Assembly (NCBI GenBank): GCA_023055355.1 | Contig: JALJCS010000001.1 | Location: 102,161,381 to 102,225,380, forward strand | Direction: 5' to 3' | Source: Agelaius tricolor | Taxonomy: Eukaryota; Chordata; Aves; Passeriformes; Icteridae | DNA: 64,000 nt | Shown here: positions 38,050-49,872 of the stretch, piece by piece | Position numbering within the stretch: position 1 is the stretch's first letter | Layout: each line of letters starts with the position of its first letter | Position numbers and translations under genes: made by a program | The notes under the pieces: model-generated | Seen by the model: the letters and a program-made list of their open reading frames with translations, nothing else | Told to the model about the DNA's origin: nothing | Database searches by the model: none

Positions 38050-38290
38050 TCTCCATTAAAAACAAGATAAAAATTTTTCACTGTGAGGTGTGTTCAGACA
38101 CTGGAACAGGCCTAAACCTCTCTGAACCCAGGGAGGTTGCAGATGCCCCTGGTGGTGTTCAAAGCCAGGATGGATAAAGCCTTGAGCAACCTGGTTAAGT
38201 GGGAGATGTCCCTGCACATGGCAGTGAGGTTGGGACTAGATGATCTTTAAAACCATAACAACTCTTAAACATTCAATGATTTCATGATTA
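38050..38290 (+). mobile_element. CR1 3-prime end with a small internal insertion
   Basis: TTCACTGTGAGGTGTGTTCA, ACACTGGAACAGGC, CAGGGAGGTTGCAGATGCCC, GATGGATAAAGCCTTGAGCA, CCTGCACATGGCAGTGAGGT and GGGACTAGATGATCTTTAAA are in CR1 order. Between GAACAGGC and CCCAGGGAGGTT about 15 extra bases are present; they include AACCTC, the reverse complement of the nearby GAGGTT. The terminal octamers are degraded (ATTCAATGATTTCATGATT). Confidence 0.92.
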
Positions 38291-40005
38291 ATTTACTAGC
38301 TTTGGAAAGACAGCATTTCAGCTTCCCAAACTTTTAGTTTCTGAAAAAGTAATAGGTTATGGGCTAAGTACTGCTGTAGCTTAGTTCAGCACTCAGTTTC
38401 CCTGATGCTGGACACCAGAAGTCAGGTGTCTGGTCTGAGCAGTCAGCTCTGCAGTGGACAAAGATGAATGGTGCCTCCTGAGACAGATTTATTTTAGGTG
38501 TTTAAAATCAACCCCTAGAGATGCTCTATTGATTAGAGGTTATTGATTCATTGAAAACTAGACTGCACATTACCTCTGGAAAAAGTTGGACCCTGGGATC
38601 TGGAGCTTAGAGGAAAAAGAAACATGATGGAGAATGATTTCAATTGTGTTTGGTATAATGCTCGTCAAATATATAAAAATTCATATTCATAGACATAAAG
38701 GAATTAAATAAGTTAAATTTTCACAGAACACAAGACAAAAGGGCTCATGGGCCAAACAGCAGGTCCTTCCAGTGTGAGTGGTTTCTGGAGTGAATTGTTC
38801 TGTTGTATATGAATAGTTCACACTTCTAACCGATCACTAAATCATTATTGTTGGTTGTCTTGGTGTAGGGTGAGGACAGAAGTGGGGGAAACTATCCTGT
38901 GATCAATGTATTTCCTTGGGGTAATAGTGACAAGAGTGAAAGAGTAGGAACTGAGGGTGATAACCAGAGGTTTTGTGTTCAGTATTGTCTGACTTGCCTC
39001 TTGCGTGCATAAAGTTTCTTTTTACATTTGTTTTGGAAATTGTGAACAAAAATGTGTTTTTCATTACTTAAGACATTTCTGAGCTTATGCACAACCTAGT
39101 AATAACATGGTATATTTTAATGTGCTTACACAAAATAAGAAGGTTTTTGTTGCTCATGTAATCCTTATCATACCATTTTATCACTTCTGAATGCAAGTGC
39201 TATGGCCCATTAATGTATGTTTTGAAACTTTCTTTTTTAAATTCTCTCAAACAAGCCCACAGTTTCCTTGGTTTTTCAAAAGATGTCAATACGCCTTGCA
39301 GATTATTGGCACTACATGAATATCAGATAGAAACTATGATTTTCTTGCATTGACTGTATATCAGATGCTGTGTGATAAAGGATATAGTCAGGCCTTCTGA
39401 GCATTGCAAATGTGGCTTGTGATGCAAAGAGTGAGTCTGGAATAACTTTAATGCAGGAAGTATTTTGATGCATTATGAAAAGAATTTTAAATGGAATTAT
39501 ACTTTCCAGTGTATTTATGCAGCCTTCATCTTTAAGCAACCGTATAAACAATAAATAATCCTTCTCATCAGTGTCACTACATCCTATTGAATGAGTCTCC
39601 AAGGTACTATAAATAAAGGTTATCTTGCAACCATTAATAGTAAACAGAGGAAAGATTTCTTCACTGACTTTTATGAAGTTTTCAGTAGTGTTTAAATTTG
39701 ATTCGGCATTTTTGATAGTGGCATTGTGTTTGCCTGCCTGCCTGGGATGTTGAAAGGCAAGGAAGTTTGTGAGGTCCACACATCCCACAGGTTTCTATAG
39801 GATTTCAGAGCTTGGTGGGCTGTTTGTTAATATCACTGCAATCTAGTGCTCTCTAGGGTGCATTTGAAACTGCAATTGCATTGAAATGTGTCAGAACTGT
39901 GCCTAGACATGCCTACAGGGTGTAAACAGGGCAACCTGCTCTTGCTCTAACTAAAGAGGGCTTGTTCAGGTTCAGGACATCCTGGCTTTTAGCCAGCTCA
40001 GAGTA
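38291..40005. other. Gene-free DNA with the longest open frame of the window
   Basis: A 158-codon minus-strand frame (39788-39312) lies here. Its translation has no recognisable domain, no signal peptide and no repeated motif. A frame of this length is expected about once or twice by chance in 64 kb of AT-rich DNA, so I do not call a gene. Confidence 0.6.
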
Positions 40006-40009
40006 ATAA

Positions 40010-40135
40010 AAATGCATAGAATAATTTGCCTTGAAAGGGACCTTAAAGATCATCTTGTTCCAATCCCCCTGCCAGGGGCAGGGACACCTTCCACTTGACT
40101 CAGTTGCTCAGGACCCCGTCCTGCTTCCTCACTTA
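40010..40135 (-). mobile_element. CR1 3-prime end, minus strand, about 125 bp
   Basis: On the plus strand: ATAGAATAATTTGCCTTGAA, GGGACCTTAAAGATCATCTT, GTTCCAATCCCCCTGCCAGG, GGCAGGGACACCTTCCACTT, CAGTTGCTCAGGACCCCGTC. This is the reverse complement of a standard avian CR1 tail and one of the less diverged copies here. Confidence 0.93.
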
Positions 40136-41218
40136 TTCCTCTCTGTGGTTCACCCACTCACTTGTGATAAAGGCCCTAATTTCTTTGGATGTAAAATCTG
40201 TTTTGTCTTTTTAGGATCATACCTGCTGGTAGCCTATGTGGAAGGCTTTCCCCAGTCCTACCTGAGCAGTGGGTTTGAGGCACCATGGTTGAGTCTCCAG
40301 CCCCTGCTCAGTATCATCTTGTGAGCAAACCTTTGCCACTGCTACTGGGACATTATACTTGTATTTCCTAGTTGCATGTTTCTCATGATAGAATATTTTG
40401 TCTCCCAGCAGTGGTATGAACAAGAGAAACTAAGCTCGAACAAAGGAGGAAACTGAAAAAGTCCCTGGAAGGATATTAATCAGACAAGACATGAGTAACC
40501 TGAAGAAGAGGTGAGTTATAAATTTCCACATTCAGAGGACACTGCTTGCCTTGTACCTTTCAAACTTGTTAGTGCCACTGCTGATCCAAGCAGTATTTCT
40601 GGCAATTCTCATTAGGATTCTCCTGCCCAAAGTCAATGGACTGCCTGTATCATAGAGCACAAGGACTAAACTTAGCCTTGCACTGCATATACTAAAAATG
40701 TGTCTGAAATTCTGTCCATTCATGAGAGCAAAGGAATCAACAAAATAGCCTTTGCAGGACCTATTCTGATATGAACTCTTCCCATGACCTTTATATCATG
40801 AAAATCTGATACCTCTGAGAGAAATGACCCAAAATGCTTCAAAAATATTTTTAGGCATTAATGAAAGGCATAACTTTTCAAGGGCTCCAAACATCAGTCA
40901 GTCTTGTTGTCTTTTATTGGCTTTGGAGCATAATTTTATAGTACTATTTTACTTCTAAATTGAGAATATTTTTTTAAGAGAAAACAAAGCAAAACATGAG
41001 CAGAAAGACTAAGTCCAGAAATATTCTGATTTGTTGCAGCAGCAAAAAATTTGTGTATTAGCAGAGGCCCATGTTGGGTTGTTATATGCTATGCTATTGT
41101 CATGCTTTGTCTATCTCTCTTTAAATTAAATCCCAAAGCTACTGCTGGGTCGATTTTGGGTAGAGCAGAAGTGGCATAAAGCCAGTTTTTCTCAGTTGAG
41201 AAAATACATTCCCTGTGT
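40136..41218. other. Gene-free DNA
   Basis: No gene or transposon recognised. Open frames are short. Confidence 0.6.
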
Positions 41219-41248
41219 GATAATGTCTTTTTAAAAAAAGACACTATC
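41219..41248. repeat. 30-bp near-perfect palindrome
   Basis: GATAATGTCTTTTT meets AAAAAAAGACACTATC with almost no loop. Fourteen of the 15 outer base pairs match; the single mismatch is A against C. It could be a decayed terminal-inverted-repeat junction or a chance palindrome. Confidence 0.8.
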
Positions 41249-43135
41249 AATAAAGTAATCAGTAAAGTAAGAAACATCAAGGTAGATTCAATAGTCACAC
41301 CAGAGAGTTTACTAATGCATAGCTGCTCCTTGTGAGATCACCACAATAGACCTGATGTTTTTTGGTTTTAATTTTATGTCAGCATGAGCTCTCTTCTCTC
41401 TGTTCAATATAGCACTCTTCATACTGACAAAGTGGAAATGGCATCTATCCAAACACACTGGCTCAATGAGCCTTGGTTTTGATGACCTTATGCCTTGTTG
41501 GCCTTCTGGTTTAACTGTGGTAAGTTTATTGTTGGCTTCAAAGCAGTTAAATGTAATCTGAAAGCCTTTTCTTGTTTACTCCTTCTTTTTTTTCTTTCTC
41601 TTTTTTTCCTTCTCATTGTAGAAAAATAAATACTATGTCAAGGACAAACACTTAGGTTATAGATTTTTTCTTTTCTGTTACTGTTTTTATTACAAGGTAA
41701 CCCTGAAGACCTTTTCATTTTCTTGATTGTTTAAAGAGGCTTCATGAAAACATGACATCTCAGATGTAGAGATAGGTATAATTGAGTGAAAGATTCCATT
41801 TGCCAGGATTCTACTACAGTAAGATCCTAAGGAATTAAAAAAAAAATGGAAAGAGTCAGTAAGGTTTTAGTGGAATTTGATAGGAGGCCCTATACAAATA
41901 TCCAGATGAAACTCTAGCCAATTATTCTGTGCTGAATATTATGCCCTGTTGAAAATAAAATACCTGAGTTTAATCTTTCATTCAGAGTAAAAATTTGTAG
42001 TATAATGACCTGATTTAGCTGAAAAAGGGAAAAAATAAGTAAGTCTGACAGCTGAGAACAGAAGGGGGATTAATCTCAAAAGCTTCTAGTCTTTGTTTCC
42101 CATCCTTTCATTATTATTCAATCAGAGCAAAGAAAGGACTAGCTGCCCTGACACAGCTCCAATTGCATTGCTCAGAGAAAGGGAGAGGCATGGTGTAGAG
42201 AGAGAGATTTCATTATTTACAGAACGAGGAACTGTGAAGAAAATAGAGAGCAAAGGAGCCATTTGGCCCACCTCTAGGTCTGCCTGGGGCTTTGGGCAAA
42301 GGCAGGCTGGCAGTCATCAGCAGGTGCAGCAAGGGCAGCTGCAGGTAAGTATGACAGGGTGGGGTGTCTCACGAGGTGCAGGGTGCAGTAACCCACCAAA
42401 TGCATCATTACCTCACTTTCAGTCTACATTTGACCTCCAATGTGCACATGAAGAGAAGAAGGGAGATGATGCTGTGACATACATTGGAGTGCTGTCTGCT
42501 CTTCTGATGTCTTTGATGGTGGCTCTTGGCATGTGACATGATCCCAGCTCTCATTCCACTTGTGAGCATGTACAACCACAAGCTCCAATACAGCCCCAAA
42601 TGCCAGTGGCTGCTGCAAGTCAGACTGTTGTGCACCTACTCACTCCAGCTGACCAGAATTGCACTGGAAAGTGCCATGATGTACCTTGCACTTCTTACAC
42701 CACTGTTTGAATCAATGCTTTAGTCTGCTAGGCTTTAGTTTCTGCAGTAATACTGGAACAAATATTCAAAGTATCTTTAAAGATCTGGAGGATGATGAGG
42801 AGATGAATTAAGAGCCATTATAGATTTTCCAAAATCAGGTTATGTCAGTGGTCTAATTTCCTTCTGGAACTAAATAATAACTACCCTTATAGATAGGAAA
42901 GAAACAGGCTATGACACTCTGCTTTCTCCTGACAAATTCTGATTTTATCTCTCATGACATTTCATAAACTAGCTAAGAAATCACTCTACAGATTATAATA
43001 AGACTAGTTGCACTCTTTTTGGAAAACTGCATTTAAAAAGTTTTTCAAAGCTCACTATCACTTTTTAGTATTTTTTGTGAACTTTCATTAGATATCAATA
43101 TTTAAGGAGCATACTGTAGGACAGGATTAGTCTTG
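41249..43135. other. Gene-free DNA with a 147-codon open frame and a consensus splice donor
   Basis: The plus-strand frame 42093-42536 is 147 codons long. GCAG followed by GTAAGTATG at 42341-42353 inside it is a textbook 5-prime splice-donor match. The translation (start MFPILSLLF, basic middle) resembles no family, and a single donor match is expected by chance in a window of this size. I therefore leave this unassigned. Confidence 0.55.
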
Positions 43136-43139
43136 AGAA

Positions 43140-43895
43140 AGAGTTTGACACATTAAAGATGCAGTCTAAGGCAGCAGTTCAACAAGAAGTATTTCAAGAT
43201 ATTATGCTTGGACAGGAATAATCTTCTTACACCCACAGAGAAAGAATAAGAGGCTGGATAATTGAGTATCCTCCTCACTGGAGAATAAGAGGTTAGGCTG
43301 AATCTCTCGTCACAGTGAATAATCTACTGAACAGGATAAGAAAAAAGTGATTTTGTTGGGAGTTAATAGGTTAGTTACACAAGAGTATTACCTGTAGGGT
43401 ATTTGAAATCATCTTCTAGTCTATTAAGTTTTGGTAAAGGTTCATTTAGAATATTATGCCCAGTTTTGAGTACTAACTTTTAACAAATACCTGGCTCAAC
43501 TGGAGAGATTACTGAAAACAACAATTGTAGGAGCAGAAAATGTGATTTATGAAGAAAGGCTTAAGAAATTGGAATGGTTAGGTAGAGAAAGAACATAGCA
43601 TGAAACATAACAGTCTGCACAACTTAAAAGGAGGGTGGAAAACTCTGTTCCTTTCACATTCTACTGATAGAATAAGAAATAACAGGCTTTAACTGGTGTA
43701 ATGAGGATTCCCGCTGAAAGTTAGGAATAATATAATGAGAACAAAGACAGGAAAGCTTTAGCACAATCTGTGAAAGATTATGGAATCTCCACGTGAAGAA
43801 CTTGTCTCTCTGGCATGGCTTGGGTATAGTTCAGTGAGGAGAAGGATTAGATGTACTCTTGAGGTAATTTCAGTAGGGTTTTCTGTAACATTTTT
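43140..43895 (+). mobile_element. Long ancient CR1 fragment, ORF2 end plus 3-prime UTR
   Basis: About 750 bases follow CR1 order from the ORF2 C-terminal coding part onward: CAGTTCAACAAGAAGTATTT and GGACAGGAATAATCTTC (like AAATTCAACAAGGGCAAG ... GGGAGGAATAACCCC), then at 43450 AGAATATTATGCCCAGTTTT (like GGAATATTGTGTCCAGTTTTGG), TTATGAAGAAAGGCTTAAGA (like TTATGAGGAAAGGCTGAGAGA), GATTATGGAATCTCCACGTG, and GGATTAGATGTACTCTTGAG then GGTAATTTCAGTAGG near the end. It has many substitutions and no open frame, so it is an old dead copy. Confidence 0.75.
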
Positions 43896-44533
43896 GCTGA
43901 GTCTGTCCTTTCAATATGCGATTCCTTCTTTAGAGCAACTGTGAGGTGAAAGATGTTATTTAGCAGAAAAAAGAGATTAATTTGACTTGATTCCACTTAC
44001 ATGCTCACAATCACCTCTCACATGCTCAAAATGGATTTTTTGCATCCTGTGTGAGCCTGTTGTGTTGGCTGAGCCTAGTAGGTAGACTCCAAAATACCCC
44101 TGCCCTACTTGCAAATGCTTAAGAAATTTGATGAGTTTTGTTGCATACACAGCACAGTTTCCAATGAGGTAGAAGTCAACATGATATTTTCAAAAAATGT
44201 CACTGCTTTGGAAAACCTCAGGCTTTGGTTCATCTTGAGACACTCATTTGCCTTAAACTATTCTCTACAGCAAGACAGTGCATGAAATTGTTTGCACTTT
44301 GGTGAGTGCTGCCTTTGCTGATTGTAATTCAACTTCCAAAAGAAAGTTTCAACTGTCCTCACTGTAATCTTCTTACTCTCACGGTTCTAGGCTACGGAGA
44401 CATTGGCATACAACTTGTGATCCAAAAAGTTTTCTTGTTAATAAGTTTTCCTGTTAAATTGCAGATTTGTAGGTCTGGGTGAAAACATTTGGGAGTTTAA
44501 CCATTTCATCAGAAAACTCTGAGCTCTATTACT
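43896..44533. other. Gene-free DNA
   Basis: Nothing recognised. Confidence 0.6.
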
Positions 44534-44643
44534 AGGATTGTTGATTTTGGCTGGTAATTGCAATCAAAGTAGAATAATTAAAGAAAGCAGCAGTGGTTGA
44601 AAATGATTGCCAGTTGTAATTACAAACCAAAACCAACAATCCT
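44534..44643. repeat. Inverted repeat with 32-bp arms and 46-bp loop
   Basis: Left arm 44534-44565 begins AGGATTGTTGATTTTGG; right arm 44612-44643 ends CCAAAACCAACAATCCT. By hand, 26 of 32 arm positions are complementary, including the outer ten without a mismatch, and several of the mismatches would be G-U pairs in RNA. With a small gap the pairing extends to a CAATCA/TGATTG pair further in. The whole unit is about 110 bases. It could fold as an RNA hairpin or be a remnant of a small inverted-repeat transposon; neither is shown. Confidence 0.85.
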
Positions 44644-45525
44644 ATGGCCTACTGCCACCATCTGTTTTTTCTGCTCACTGTGACTACAGTTTCCCCCATT
44701 TCCTTTTCTCACTCAGCATGGGATACCTTCTACTTCCTGCTTGACCCCTTTGCAGGGTGTCAGAGCTGGGATCTTCCAGGGGCTGTTGCTAGCAGGATGT
44801 GTCCTGTTTCAGGCATTCTACTCATGTATATGGGGTTTGTCATGCCTCCTCCCAATAACCTGTCATGGGAAGAATGCCTCTTGTTGAAAGAAACATCAGG
44901 TAGCCAACTGAGTTGATTAAAAAACTTTCATTGTTGTTTGCTAAACTGACAGCTGGAAAATTGATTCTCAGTTAACAGTTCTAATTTCTATTACTGGATA
45001 TCTAACTCCTATTTTAAAGAATTCAGGTTTGCATTTAATAACTTGAATATATTTTATTTTTGCTTATGTGTCACATACTGGATTTGCATAATGAGATTTG
45101 AGAGCATGTGCAGAGGTAAAGAACCCCTAAAATAGCTTACATTGTGTTGAAGGAGACAAGGAGACATTTACATACAGAAGGCAGAAGAGGGTGAAGAAAG
45201 TTTTTGTCATGGTTCTTAAATATTCTGCCAGTTTACAGTATCATCTAATTTGACATTTCATCACAGACTATGGAGGCAAAACAATTATGACATAGAACAT
45301 TGCAAACAAATGAGCCCAAAGTATAACTACAGAAAAAGCAAAAGTAAAATATTTTTGAATATAATTAGTCACACTGGTCAGGGGCTGTAGTGTAACCTCC
45401 TTCAGCTGCCCAAGTATTCCATTCCTAGGCTTATACCTAGTTTTAAGTTCAGCCTCCTGCTGTCTGAAAAAGTAAACAGATATGTTGGTGAACTACTTTT
45501 GGGCAGGTCAGGGTTAATATTTTAG
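44644..45525. other. Gene-free DNA
   Basis: A 90-codon plus-strand frame (44644-44916) begins right after the inverted repeat; its translation is hydrophobic but without a known domain. Nothing else recognised. Confidence 0.55.
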
Positions 45526-45529
45526 TAGC

Positions 45530-45907
45530 AGCCACGAGGGGGATAATACTATTCTATACTATCTTGCACTTGCAAGGGGCAGAAGTAAGGGACTGGCATT
45601 TTGGGGGAAGGTTGGTATTTTGTTGCAATTTTTCTCTGTAAATTGTTTCTTTATCTTATAGCTTTTGTCATTAACATTGTTGGTGTCACTGTTCATTATC
45701 TTATCTCATTGCTGTTTCCTGTAAATTGTTCCTATCTCAGCCTATAAATTTCACCTTTTTGTGGCTCCAATTCTGAACTCCATCCCCCGAGTGGGAAGGG
45801 GGAGGGTATTGGGTATGGAGTAAGCAGGTGGTGCCTGCATTCAGAAAGTCTTGTTTGGGGGATGGAGAAGGTACTAAATTGGGGAGTGCCATTCCTAAGA
45901 CACAACA
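45530..45907 (+). mobile_element. Solo LTR fragment of an avian endogenous retrovirus (ERVL/ERV-type)
   Basis: The 3-prime half matches the layout of avian ERV LTRs: TGTAAATTGTTCCTATCTCA, CCTATAAATTTCACCTTTTT, a pyrimidine-rich CCAATTCTGAACTCCATCCCC, then a G-rich block (GTGGGAAGGGGGAGGG), GCAGGTGGTGCCTGC and an ending CCTAAGACACAACA resembling the TTAAACCACAACA terminus. No internal viral gene lies on either side, so it is a solo LTR or a fragment. The 5-prime border and a target-site duplication could not be settled; the element might begin as far left as about 45483. Confidence 0.65.
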
Positions 45908-48900
45908 ATTGTTTTCCAGTGATTTTTCGCTAACTCTGGTGATGTAAGAGAAAGTATGTGCTTCTTATCATGTTTAATTCTTTCAGAAATTTTCAGAAGA
46001 ATTAAGTAACTGGAAAATCACTTAGATTTTTTGACTGCTTATGACTCAGTACTGCTTATGATAAAGGTGCTCATTAGTTAATCCTATCCTCTCAGATGAA
46101 AGGTTTGTTGATCAATATAATCTGCCGAGATATAAGACCTTACCTGTAACCTCTTCAGTTTGAAAAAGCAGGTTACCCCACCCAAGCTGCAAGTTTGCAG
46201 ACAGTACTGGAGATCACATTTTTCAAGATGGGAAGGAACTACAGAACTGGGATACTGTCTGGGGGAAAAGAACATAATCTTCTGTGGTATAAAGAATTTG
46301 GGTGGCATATTTTGTAATCTTTTGTGGAATATCTAACATTACAATACAGTGTCAAGAAGTGGCTGAACAGCTGTCAGAATATGTCTGTACACAAACCAGA
46401 CAAATTGGTGGATATCTAGTGAACAGAGTTATGTGTATTGCAGCTGTGCCATCTTCCTGTTATGAAAAAAAGTCTCAACATGTTAGGAATTGGAACTTTA
46501 TTTTTAAAATCCCAATATAGGGAAGAAATAACAGTAATGAGGTTAGATTTGATAATTTCGTATAAATGATGAACAGGATCTCACATGCATTTGAAATAGA
46601 TCTGATTGAAATTCATTCTAGTTGTCTCCCATTAATCTTAATTGTAATTCTGTATTTCACTTTAATAGGTTGCTAGACTTTAGGAAGCTGTGTTATTGTT
46701 CTTACGTACTTGATTGGTTTTTAATTGATGAAGTTTTTCTGAGTTCTGCATGTGGAAAGGAATGTGAACACTGCCATTTTCTATGTGAGTGTTTCTAGGG
46801 CAAACAGTATTGCTATGATTCAAAGCAAGTAGGGAAAATGCAGAAAGTTCTGCTAAAGAGCAGACTTCTGTACTTGGGATGAATTTGATGGAAGGCTTTT
46901 TGCTTGTAGTAAAAATTTTAAAACAAACCCAGATTATCTGTCTACAATGAACAGGGTACCTGTAAAACAAACTAACCAAACAGCACATGCATTGCTTCAG
47001 AAAGCCGTGCTCACATTTTTAATGTCCAGAAGGAAGACTTGGCATTTGTAATGCAGAACCTGGAAGGACAAAAATCTCACCCTTTCTGCTTTCACTCATT
47101 TCAAGGAGACTCGAGTGTTCTCCACACCTTGCAGGATTGAATCCTTTGTAAACTTGCTCATGATTAATATATGTTATGAATATCTATTAAATGTTACAGT
47201 AGGTTGATAACACCCAGCCATATCACTCATTTATTAAAAGAAACTGTTCAGTCAAAGTCTGGATAGGGAGGTGAGAGAGCAACTCAGCTGTACTTAGATT
47301 GATGATACTTCTAAAAATTGTCCAAGCATGTGTGCAAGAACCTGTCAAAGTAAGAGTTTAATAAATGAGAAAGTGAAGGACAGGTAACTTTCCCAATATA
47401 CAAAAGTTGTGCACATGCACCTACATGCTTCATTTATTCCCTGCTTCCTAGCAGGTAAACAACACAGAAAGAGAGTCTGTTTGCTGGTTTAGAGCTAGAT
47501 TGTCTGGAAAAGAATTTTGCCAAGTCAGTTATTACTGGGGCTACAGCACCATGCTGTATGGCATCACTGAAGGCTGCTTTTGCATCAGCAGATTTCCACC
47601 AAACTCAGTGTAGTGATTCTTTCCTGTCACTCCAAGAACCTGCTCTGGTCTTCTGGGCAGCGTCAGCCACAGCAGGATTTGCCCCCAGGAGGACAGGTGG
47701 CTTTTGAAAAGAGATAGAGGGTGGGGAAGGGAGGGTGAGGAAACAGGGGGAGGTGCAGACCAGAGCCTGGGGAGCAGCTGAGCCTGTGGAGTTGCTTGCT
47801 CTAAGCAGTCTCACCCCTCCACAATGACAGCAGCACTCCTGATTTTATAGGAAATTTGCACTTTTCAGGGTCTGTTGCCCAAGTTAATTGCTGATTTTGC
47901 CTTTTTTTGGGGTGCTGTCCCTGTTTACACCAGAATTGGTAGGGCAGCATAGCGCTATAAAATTCTCAAAGATAACAGGATATGTTAGGTATCAAAATAT
48001 TTTCCTCCCTACTGACAGTTTGGAGTTGTTTGTGGTGATTATTTGGTAAACCAGATGCTTAATAAATTTTGAAAAAGAATGTGCCTAATCCAGGGATTGA
48101 AAACTGCTTTTAGCTACTTGCCTGACGTGGAACCATCATCTTAATCCCAGGTTTTGATTGTGTAAGTCTCTGAGAACAAAATATAAAGCACTTGGAAATA
48201 GCACTCAAGCAGAAAAGGACTGTTGGCTGAGAAGTTCTTAGTGCCTGAGCACTCCATAAAGATTCTTTTCTGTGCAATCATCTGCTTTCATTTCTCCCTC
48301 ATATCTATAGAAGCCATTCCATTCGTAATTACAGTAAGGGGCTTGACACAGCCCACATTTCTAATGAACTGCCACAATGCTTCTTTATCGGCTAGTTTGT
48401 TTCACCTCCAACCTCTTGTTTCACAACATAATTCATATGTAACACTCCTGATAGGTTACTGAGTAATGTCTGGGAGTACTGCCCTCTCTGTATTCCTCAT
48501 TGCCATTTTGACATAATCAGGACTTACATGGTTGCAGCTCAGGCATCTTTGCTTAGTAAGTGAGCGATAGATTTTCTATGGTAACATGTTGTATTGCTAG
48601 ATCTTGGACATCCAGGAATTTTTGGGAATAAAATTGCAAAGGCTGAGTGCTTTTTTTTGCTTTAATATCTATTTTGGACCCTGTGGTTGATATCTGGTAT
48701 CTGACTTAGTATGATGTGTTAGGTGGCTGACTGGAGCTGCTACCCTCCAGATGTTTGTGATTATCTGTGTTCTGGTGTGTGTACAATAAGAAAGCATTGT
48801 GGAAGCTGGCTATGGTTAACCTTGGTATTTACTGTCCTTTAAAAGGGAAAAGATGCTGTCAGGGCCATAAGAGCATCCAAATGCCTCTGTTGCCATTATC

Positions 48901-49826
48901 ACCCATGCATGCCCTGCCTATGGATAAGGAGTTTCATTTCAGTACAGGTCCCCAGTTCTGACTCAGAAATGTTGAATGTTGCTCAAAGTCTTTCTGTCTT
49001 GACTTCCTGATGGGATTTTCTGGAGGGATCTCAGATCTGTCCTCCTGTCAGACCCCATCCCTGCCTCCCCCTGCATAGACTCTAGGTCTGACTCATTCAC
49101 TTTGCCTGATGGTCCCTGGCTGGCTGATGGCTGCCACAGTCACTGGGTCCATCCTCTCAGATGTGGTGGGTCAGCACCCTGGTAGAAGAGGACACAGGCT
49201 GTTCTGTGTCCCCTTGGCTCCCGGGAGCTCCTCTTCCCTCAGGAAGAGCCCCAATCCCCTGTAGGCAGCATTTTCTGCCTCAGTTGGCTCAGGCAGCTGG
49301 TCATTATATAATGACCTCTTTGAATCGCCTGTCTCAAGTCTTATTGGCAGGAGTAGGAGCCTTTGATGATTTGATAAATCCAAAATAGATGAGGGTCACT
49401 TCACGGTCATGGTCAGGTTGCCTAGAAACATCTGCTTCATCTAATGGCATTTGGTGCCTTCTTTGGGAAGGTGGATTTGACGGGGCATGTGACGTATTTA
49501 GAGAGTGTGAGTCATCAACATCTGAAAGGACTTCAGTGCCCTCATGTTGTGTGCTTGGCATTGGCAGTAAATGTAAGTGAAGACAGTATGCTGAGCCAGA
49601 CTGGAAACATTCACACCATTGTGCCTGCAAAAGCACTGGGATATCTCAGCAATCACTTCTCATGGCTCAGTTTGTCCCTTTGAGGGTAAGGAATAATAAC
49701 TTATTATCAAGTTCTGTGAGATATGAATAATGTGCAATTCTTGCCATTAATTCCTCCTGAAATTGCACTGTGATTGCTGCTGCACACTGCTGCAAGGTGA
49801 CTTAAATGTGTTTCTGGGAAAGGGAA
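45908..49826. other. Gene-free DNA
   Basis: No gene or transposon recognised. The stretch at 49010-49300 is less AT-rich and C/T-rich. The 102-codon frame on the minus strand (46988-46680) and the 100-codon one (49636-49334) have no known features. Confidence 0.6.
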
Positions 49827-49872
49827 AACAACCAACAACCAAAACCAACCAAACAACCAAACCAAACCAACA
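49827..49872. repeat. G-free (AACC)/(AAACC) low-complexity tract
   Basis: ACAACC, AACC and AAACC units repeat over about 46 bases with neither G nor T on the plus strand. The opposite strand is therefore pure G/T. It is an impure microsatellite. Confidence 0.85.

Noticed and set aside
39312..39788. 158-codon minus-strand open frame, the longest in the window
   Set aside because: No domain, signal or family pattern in the translation. At this base composition, one or two frames this long are expected by chance in six frames of 64 kb.
49827..49872. CRISPR-like array of AACC units
   Set aside because: No spacers or fixed-length repeats; it is a simple microsatellite in vertebrate DNA.
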